Shown here one piece after another: positions 5,703 to 7,069 of a DNA stretch of 7,069 bases (position 1 is its first letter; each line of letters begins with the position of its first letter). Both the position numbers and the translations under genes were made by a program. Location of the stretch: NCBI GenBank assembly GCA_934667425.1, contig CAKULV010000085.1:1-7069 (forward strand), read 5' to 3'. Source of the stretch: an uncultured Kiritimatiellota bacterium (lineage in GTDB: Bacteria > Verrucomicrobiota > Kiritimatiellia > RFP12 > UBA1067). Below the pieces are notes generated by a model, which was given only the letters and a program-made list of their open reading frames with translations, did no database searches and had not been told where the DNA came from.

Positions 5703-6599
5703 CTACTGAGCCGGATGGACGCCCATGCCCTTCTCTGCTCCGGCAAGCGGCGTCGTGTAGGAGACCTTCTCCTTGACCTCCGTCACCGAGACCGTGCCAA
5801 GCTTCGTCATGGAGCTGTCGATCACCTCGCCCGTGTCCTCATCTACGACCTCCTCGACCTTGCCGACGTCGAAGCGCATGCCGACGGCAACGCCGTCGCG
5901 CGCGCCGCGGTTGACGATAAGGCGGTCGGGCTTCGCGAGCGCGACAGAGCCGGACCAAGGAATGGTGTCGAGCTGGGCAACCAGGAACTCGATCGCCTGG
6001 GCGCAGGCGTCCATCGTGGCCTTGCCCATGTTGTCCTTCTCGAATCCGCCAAGGTCGCCGGTGAGTCCGCCCAGCTTCGACCCGTGGTATCCCAGGCTAA
6101 TGCCGCGCCTTCCGCTCTTGCCGATCACCGTCTTGGACGCCTTGACCTGCCCGGTCGTAGTATCGACGAGGTATATCGTTATGTTGATCTCCGCCGAGCC
6201 GGCATCGCCGCCGACCGTGATGCCCTTGAAGCCGAATCCGCCGCCCGTGCCCTTCGTCTCCTGCACATGCGTGATCGCGCCCTTGACGAGCAGCTGCGCC
6301 GGCGTCATGCGGCCCATCTTCGGAGCCTTCTTGCCGCCCGCCATGCGGCCCGACGCCGCAAGGTCCTGCTCCTGCATCGCCGCGCCGCGCATGTCGGCCT
6401 CGCCGAGGACGATAAACCGTCCGCTCTGGACGAGCTGGTCGGTGAAGATCGTGCCCCATGCGTGCCCGAGCTCCCACTGCCCGCGCCAGTTCGCCTTGTT
6501 CTCGAACTTCGTCACCTGAACGGAATAGCGCAGGTTGCTTCCGCCGGCAAACGCCGCCGCAGAGACGGCAACCATGCCTAACATCACAAGTTTCTTCAT
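5703..6599 (-). CDS. Secreted CsgG/HfaB-family protein with FlgT-C-like tail
   Basis: The protein (298 residues from this ATG) has a clear signal peptide (MKKLVMLGMVAVSAAAFA, cleavage before GGSN). Its CsgG-type domain shows VTKFENKANW (29-38), a DQLVQSGRFIVLGEAD segment (54-69), EQDLAASG (77-84), QLLVKGAIT (103-111) and the strand pair INITIYLVDTTTGQVKAS (138-155). CsgG forms the outer-membrane pore for curli secretion; HfaB and related members act in surface structures. From about 225 the sequence PDRLIVNRGARDGVAVGMRF and a later DTGEV and LGTVSVTEV resemble the C-terminal domain of FlgT. Unlike classic CsgG it has no lipobox cysteine; its only Cys is far downstream (199), so it is not a lipoprotein. 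A glycine-rich insert (TGGGFGFKGITVGG) stands where CsgG has a membrane hairpin. The ATG at 6599 is preferred, with GAGG five bases upstream; a GTG at 6605 is possible. No curli subunit gene is in view, so the cargo is unknown. Confidence 0.88.
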   Translation of the reverse strand: MKKLVMLGMVAVSAAAFAGGSNLRYSVQVTKFENKANWRGQWELGHAWGTIFTDQLVQSGRFIVLGEADMRGAAMQEQDLAASGRMAGGKKAPKMGRMTPAQLLVKGAITHVQETKGTGGGFGFKGITVGGDAGSAEINITIYLVDTTTGQVKASKTVIGKSGRRGISLGYHGSKLGGLTGDLGGFEKDNMGKATMDACAQAIEFLVAQLDTIPWSGSVALAKPDRLIVNRGARDGVAVGMRFDVGKVEEVVDEDTGEVIDSSMTKLGTVSVTEVKEKVSYTTPLAGAEKGMGVHPAQ

Positions 6600-6604
6600 T
6601 TTCA

Positions 6605-6608
6605 CCTC
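6605..6608 (-). promoter_or_regulatory. Ribosome binding site of the CsgG-like gene
   Basis: The minus strand reads GAGG five bases before the ATG at 6599 and so favours that start. The GTG at 6605 overlaps this site and would instead use AAGG at 6615-6612, at similar spacing, adding two residues (MK) to the signal peptide. Confidence 0.45.
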
Positions 6609-6653
6609 TTACCTTGCTTTCGCGTTAAAACCACAGCCATCATCCGACGCCGC

Positions 6654-7069
6654 CTACTTGATCGCCTGCGCACCCTTGCCCGGCAGTGCGCCGAAGAGCT
6701 TGAGCGCCATCTCCCAGGGGTAGCGGTTCGCGTACATGTCGCACTGCGTCTTGATCGTTCCCTGGAGCGGCAGGCCGAGGACGCTCCGCAGCGCGTTGCA
6801 CTTGCCTTCGTCGAGCTTCGTCGTCTCGGAGTACTTCATCGTCAGGAAGGCGTTGAGGTACTTCGGGTCGATGCGGCCCCCGAACGCCTTGGGGTCCGTG
6901 AGGTCTACGTTGCCCTCGATCGACTCGATGCCGTCAGTCCCCTCCAGGTCCTCGAAGCCGTCCACGCGCACCTTCGCGATGGAGGGCGAGATCGTCATCT
7001 GGATGTCGCTCTCGCGGTTGAGGAAGAAGACGTTGCCGTCGATCTTGATCTTCTTGTCCTTCGGGTTGC
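6654..7069 (-). CDS. Unrecognised protein, C-terminal part only
   Basis: The frame is open from the right edge of the window to the TAG at 6654, so the gene starts outside; 138 residues are visible. I do not recognise a family. The visible part is hydrophilic, begins with alternating polar and hydrophobic residues typical of strands (KKIKIDGNVFFLNRESDIQM), has an acidic middle (GFEDLEGTDGIESIEGNVDL) and two cysteines about 18 residues apart (EGKCNAL and KTQCDMY), and ends in YPWEMALKLFGALPGKGAQAIK. No membrane span is seen. A methionine at 6998 is internal, because good coding sequence continues before it. It lies 54 bases upstream of the CsgG-like ATG with no visible promoter between them, so it is likely the preceding gene of the same operon. 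Confidence 0.75.
   Translation of the reverse strand, partial: NPKDKKIKIDGNVFFLNRESDIQMTISPSIAKVRVDGFEDLEGTDGIESIEGNVDLTDPKAFGGRIDPKYLNAFLTMKYSETTKLDEGKCNALRSVLGLPLQGTIKTQCDMYANRYPWEMALKLFGALPGKGAQAIK

Noticed and set aside
3142..5709. A plus-strand open frame of 855 codons lying antisense to the TMEM43-LRR gene.
   Set aside because: Its translation is almost entirely Arg, Glu, Leu, Val and Gly in low-complexity order, as expected opposite a GC-rich gene. It has no ribosome binding site and no recognisable domain, while the minus strand encodes clear TMEM43 and LRR motifs.
5715..6581. Long plus-strand frames opposite the CsgG-like gene.
   Set aside because: The opposite strand has a signal peptide, family motifs and a good ribosome binding site; the plus frames are Arg/Ala/Leu-rich shadows.
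1..7069. CRISPR arrays, tRNA or rRNA genes, insertion sequences.
   Set aside because: No spaced identical repeats, no cloverleaf-like sequence, no transposase motifs and no terminal inverted repeats were found on either strand by eye.

Overview
The window looks like a chromosomal piece from a bacterium of the PVC superphylum, most likely a Kiritimatiellota/Verrucomicrobiota lineage. The main evidence is a small protein of the Minf_1886 (TIGR04138) type, a family I know as essentially restricted to Verrucomicrobia and Planctomycetes. Fitting but not decisive are the GC-rich base composition and the presence of TMEM43-family and CsgG/HfaB-family envelope proteins. The placement is inferred from protein families only, because the window has no rRNA or other phylogenetic marker.

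Layout from left to right. (1) Positions 138-938, plus strand: a membrane-anchored, coiled-coil-rich protein of unknown function, apparently read from a leaderless transcript whose TATAAT box lies seven bases before the start codon. (2) Positions 967-2956, minus strand, converging on gene 1: a housekeeping cluster transcribed in the order cytidylate kinase (cmk), Minf_1886-family protein, RsgA-type GTPase. The cmk promoter is an extended -10 element. The stop codon of cmk lies inside the Shine-Dalgarno sequence of the next gene. The RsgA homologue keeps all GTPase motifs but ends right after the GTPase domain, without the usual zinc-binding tail. (3) Positions 2957-3282: intergenic, holding the cmk promoter and a long terminator-like hairpin. 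(4) Positions 3283-7069, minus strand, running in from beyond the right edge: an apparent three-gene envelope operon. Its order is an unrecognised protein (5' end outside the window), a secreted CsgG/HfaB-family protein with a FlgT-C-like tail, and a 791-residue protein joining a TMEM43 membrane domain to a leucine-rich-repeat domain.

The most interesting part is the right half. The TMEM43-LRR protein looks like a fusion of two once separate proteins: the segment between the TMEM43 core and the repeats has the form of a signal peptide, with basic residues, a hydrophobic stretch and an AFA-E cleavage-like end. If it acts as a fifth membrane span, the repeats would face the periplasm. Together with the exported CsgG-like protein encoded 44 bases upstream, this suggests a cell-envelope assembly or surveillance module that I cannot match to a described system. 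The co-transcription is read from spacing and orientation. The functional link is inference.
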